Source: an uncultured Erysipelotrichaceae bacterium (GTDB lineage: Bacteria; Bacillota_I; Bacilli_A; RF39; UBA660). From it: a stretch of DNA of 6,022 nt. Shown in pieces: positions 4,522 through 6,022 of this stretch. Location: contig CACYEG010000022.1 of NCBI GenBank assembly GCA_902773365.1, positions 1 through 6,022 on the forward strand, given 5' to 3'. The position numbers were made by a program, and so were the translations under genes. Every line of letters starts with the position of its first letter. Within the stretch, counting starts at the first letter, position 1. A model generated the notes under the pieces. The model was not told where the DNA came from. It searched no databases and saw only the letters and a list, made by a program, of their open reading frames with translations.

Positions 4522-5202
4522 ATGAATGGAGTTATCGTTTTAAATAAAGAAAAAAACAATATATTGACTAAAATCAAGAATTCATACGCAATTAGATATA
4601 TTAAAAAAATATTCTCTATTATTTGTACACTTATTCTAATATTACTAATAGTAGTAGGCGCTTTTATGTTTTACTTTAACCTAAAAGGTAAAAAGATGGA
4701 AAAAATGGGAGAGAAATATGTTCCTCCATTTGGTCTTTATACAATAGTAAGCGGTAGTATGGAACCAAATGTTAAAGTTTATGATGTAATTATCGCAAAA
4801 GATGTAAACGACTTAAGTTCAATCAGAGTTGGAGATATTATCACTTTTGTTTCCACTTGGGATTTAAGTTTAGGTAAAACAGTTACTCATAGAGTAATAT
4901 CAATCTCTAAAACTTCAGCTGGCGATTATCAATTTACAACTAAAGGAGATGCCAACGATGTTGCCGATGGTGCTATAGTAACTCAAGAAAATTTAATTGG
5001 AAAAGTGGTGTTTAGAATACCGCAATTGGGAAGAATACAGTTTCTACTTGCAACAAAGGCAGGCTGGCTAATTATTGTCTTTGTTCCTGCAATAATAATA
5101 ATTTTGCTCGATATAATAAGAATAATAAAATTACAATCGCTAAGAGAAAAACTTAAAAATATAAAGGCTTATAGAAAAGAAGATAGCAAGAAAATATCCT
5201 AA
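4522..5202 (+). CDS. sipW: Signal peptidase I, SipW type (S26B)
   Basis: This encodes a 226-residue membrane-bound signal peptidase of the archaeal/ER class. It has an N-terminal cytoplasmic part (1-29), a transmembrane segment (about 31-52), the catalytic domain outside, and a second membrane segment near the C terminus (182-202) before a Lys-rich tail. The Ser-His-Asp set of S26B is visible: S79 in VSGSMEP, H123 in TVTHRVIS and D143 in TKGDAND. His replaces the Lys of classical SPase I. It most likely cleaves the TasA-like precursor encoded just upstream, as SipW does for TasA in Bacillus. The start is uncertain. An open frame extends to an ATG at 4432, but that codon has no ribosome binding site and would begin about nine bases after the predicted transcript start. 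The ATG at 4522 has GGTGA at 4512-4516; an ATG at 4510 is a third option. Confidence 0.88.
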   Translation: MNGVIVLNKEKNNILTKIKNSYAIRYIKKIFSIICTLILILLIVVGAFMFYFNLKGKKMEKMGEKYVPPFGLYTIVSGSMEPNVKVYDVIIAKDVNDLSSIRVGDIITFVSTWDLSLGKTVTHRVISISKTSAGDYQFTTKGDANDVADGAIVTQENLIGKVVFRIPQLGRIQFLLATKAGWLIIVFVPAIIIILLDIIRIIKLQSLREKLKNIKAYRKEDSKKIS

Positions 5203-5250
5203 ACAAAAAAGAATAGTAGATATACAATTAATTATCGATCAAATTAAAGC

Positions 5251-5279
5251 TTGACAATAAACAAAAAATAGAATAAACT
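5251..5279 (+). promoter_or_regulatory. SigA-type promoter of the hisS T-box operon
   Basis: A perfect TTGACA (5251-5256) and TAAACT (5274-5279, four of six -10 matches) are 17 bases apart. Transcription would start near 5286, at the foot of T-box Stem I. No terminator for sipW is visible between 5203 and 5250, so sipW transcripts may run into the leader. Confidence 0.7.
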
Positions 5280-5280
5280 A

Positions 5281-5491
5281 AACCTGTATTTAACTAAAAA
5301 GAGGAGTACTAGGATTCTGATATTATAGAGAGTAACGAATATGGTGAAACGTTATATATAGTATTTTAGGAAGACACTTTTATTGAGGTTAAACGATTAA
5401 TCTTCGTTACAGATTATAAAGAGTACAATACTATTGTAAATTAGGGTGGCACCGCGGAATACATTTCGTCCCTAGTTCAATAGTTTTTTTT
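5281..5491 (+). promoter_or_regulatory. T-box riboswitch upstream of hisS, Asp (GAC) specifier likely
   Basis: A T-box leader binds uncharged tRNA and lets transcription pass an intrinsic terminator. Stem I spans about 5281-5390: AACCT (5281-5285) pairs with AGGTT (5386-5390) and AAAAG (5297-5301) with CTTTT (5377-5381). The specifier loop has AGTA (5305-5308) opposite GAA (5370-5372). AGAGAG (5327-5332) and GGTG (5343-5346) are the tRNA-elbow-contacting motifs. GAC (5373-5375, Asp) follows the GAA directly; CAC (5375-5377, His) overlaps it but would intrude on the lower helix. The IIA/B pseudoknot is AACGA (5392-5396) with TCGTT (5404-5408) and TAATCT (5398-5403) with AGATTA (5411-5416). Stem III is TACAAT (5424-5429) with ATTGTA (5433-5438). 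The T-box core AGGGTGGCACCGCG is at 5443-5456. UGGC would pair with a G discriminator, as in tRNA-Asp. Confidence 0.92.
5430..5491 (+). terminator. T-box regulated intrinsic terminator
   Basis: ACTATTG (5430-5436) pairs with CAATAGT (5478-5484), and AATTAGGG (5439-5446) with CCCTAGTT (5470-5477). This makes a 15-bp helix with a TA bulge and one T-G wobble, followed by a run of eight T ending at 5491. The helix encloses the T-box core and uses the loop and 3' arm of Stem III. The antiterminator is AGGG (5443-5446) with CCCT (5470-5473), plus GCGGAA (5454-5459) with TTTCGT (5464-5469). Confidence 0.75.
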
Positions 5492-5513
5492 GTATAAAAA
5501 GGAGGACAAGAAA

Positions 5514-6022
5514 ATGATTACAAAACTGAAAGGAACTTATGATTTATTTGGAGGTGATAGTGTAATATATGATTATGCATTAGATACATTCAAAGGAATG
5601 TGCGAATTGAATAATTATAATTACATGAAAACACCTACATTTGAGGCAAGCGAGCTTTTTCATAGAGGTGTTGGTGAAACAACTGATATTATTAAAAAGG
5701 AAACTTACGACTTTTTAGATAAAAAAGGAAGAAGTATGACTCTTAGACCAGAGGGTACTGCAGGAGTAGTGAGAAGTTTGATTGAAAATAAACTATATGC
5801 AAACGTATCGGGTTATTTAAAATACTATTACTATGGGCCAATGTTCAGATATGAACGCCCTCAATCAGGTAGATTCCGCGAATTTAATCAGTTTGGTGTG
5901 GAAGTTTTTGGCCCAATGAGCCCATACATTGATGCAGAAGTCATTAACTTAGGAGTTAAATACTTCCAAGTACTAGGAATTGACAATATTAAGATTAAAA
6001 TTAATAATTTAAGTTCTAAGCA
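5514..6022 (+). CDS. hisS: Histidyl-tRNA synthetase, N-terminal part (runs off the window)
   Basis: The first 169 codons of a class II aminoacyl-tRNA synthetase, which charges tRNA-His using ATP. It opens with KGTYDLFG (6-13), as HisRS proteins do. Motif 1 lies around MKTPTFEASELF (38-49), followed by the HisRS-specific HRGVGETTD (50-58). TLRPEGTAGVVR (76-87) and motif 2, GPMFRYERPQSGRFREFNQF (108-127, with R112, E114 and R120), are intact, then GVEVFG (128-133). The frame is open to the right edge; roughly 250 more residues are expected in a full HisRS. The ATG at 5514 has AAGGAGG (5499-5505) eight bases upstream and follows the T-box terminator by 22 bases, so expression should respond to tRNA charging. 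In many Firmicutes hisS is followed by aspS, which the leader's specifier also suggests here. Confidence 0.96.
   Translation, partial: MITKLKGTYDLFGGDSVIYDYALDTFKGMCELNNYNYMKTPTFEASELFHRGVGETTDIIKKETYDFLDKKGRSMTLRPEGTAGVVRSLIENKLYANVSGYLKYYYYGPMFRYERPQSGRFREFNQFGVEVFGPMSPYIDAEVINLGVKYFQVLGIDNIKIKINNLSSK

Noticed and set aside
5203..5250. Search for a terminator after sipW
   Set aside because: TTAATT and AATTAA form a weak inverted repeat near 5228-5246 but no T run follows, so no terminator is called.

Overview
The window is AT-rich DNA from a low-GC, endospore-related member of the Firmicutes (Bacilli/Clostridia side). It carries sporulation genes, AGGAGG-type ribosome binding sites, TTGACA/TATAAT and TGnTATAAT promoters, a T-box leader, and a TasA/SipW-type secretion pair. 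All eight Trp codons in the complete genes are TGG, and one gene ends in TGA, so the standard bacterial code fits better than the Mollicutes code. An uncultured gut Bacilli lineage is a plausible guess, but the sequence alone does not prove it.

Layout. Positions 1-66 are most of a tRNA-Asn(GUU) gene on the minus strand, with its promoter at 78-107. A rightward sporulation block follows: a short SigF/SigG-class sigma factor (261-875), then spoVAC (919-1356), spoVAD (1349-2293) and spoVAE/AEB (2293-2643). The last three overlap, which indicates translational coupling. This is the minimal spoVA set for moving dipicolinic acid (DPA) into the forespore. The spoIIAA/spoIIAB genes that usually precede sigF are absent; the tRNA sits there instead.

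After a weak terminator there are three envelope genes, each apparently with its own extended -10 promoter. They are a membrane-anchored M15/VanY-type D,D-carboxypeptidase with a Ser/Thr-rich stalk (2706-3653), a TasA/CalY-like secreted protein with a SipW-dependent-type signal peptide (3723-4343), and a SipW-type signal peptidase I (4522-5202). The peptidase probably processes the protein encoded beside it. A good terminator closes the carboxypeptidase gene and another lies between tasA-like and sipW.

Positions 5251-5491 are a promoter plus a complete T-box riboswitch (Stem I, Stem IIA/B pseudoknot, Stem III, antiterminator, terminator). It controls hisS, which starts at 5514 and runs off the right edge. 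The specifier is best read as GAC (Asp), and the T-box base that meets the tRNA discriminator is C. Both point to tRNA-Asp sensing and predict aspS just downstream.

No gene here is of an unknown family. The points most worth a second look are regulatory: the T-box specifier and terminator topology, a 10-bp inverted repeat around the sipW promoter, a hairpin covering the spoVAC ribosome binding site, and the stripped-down sigma/spoVA locus.
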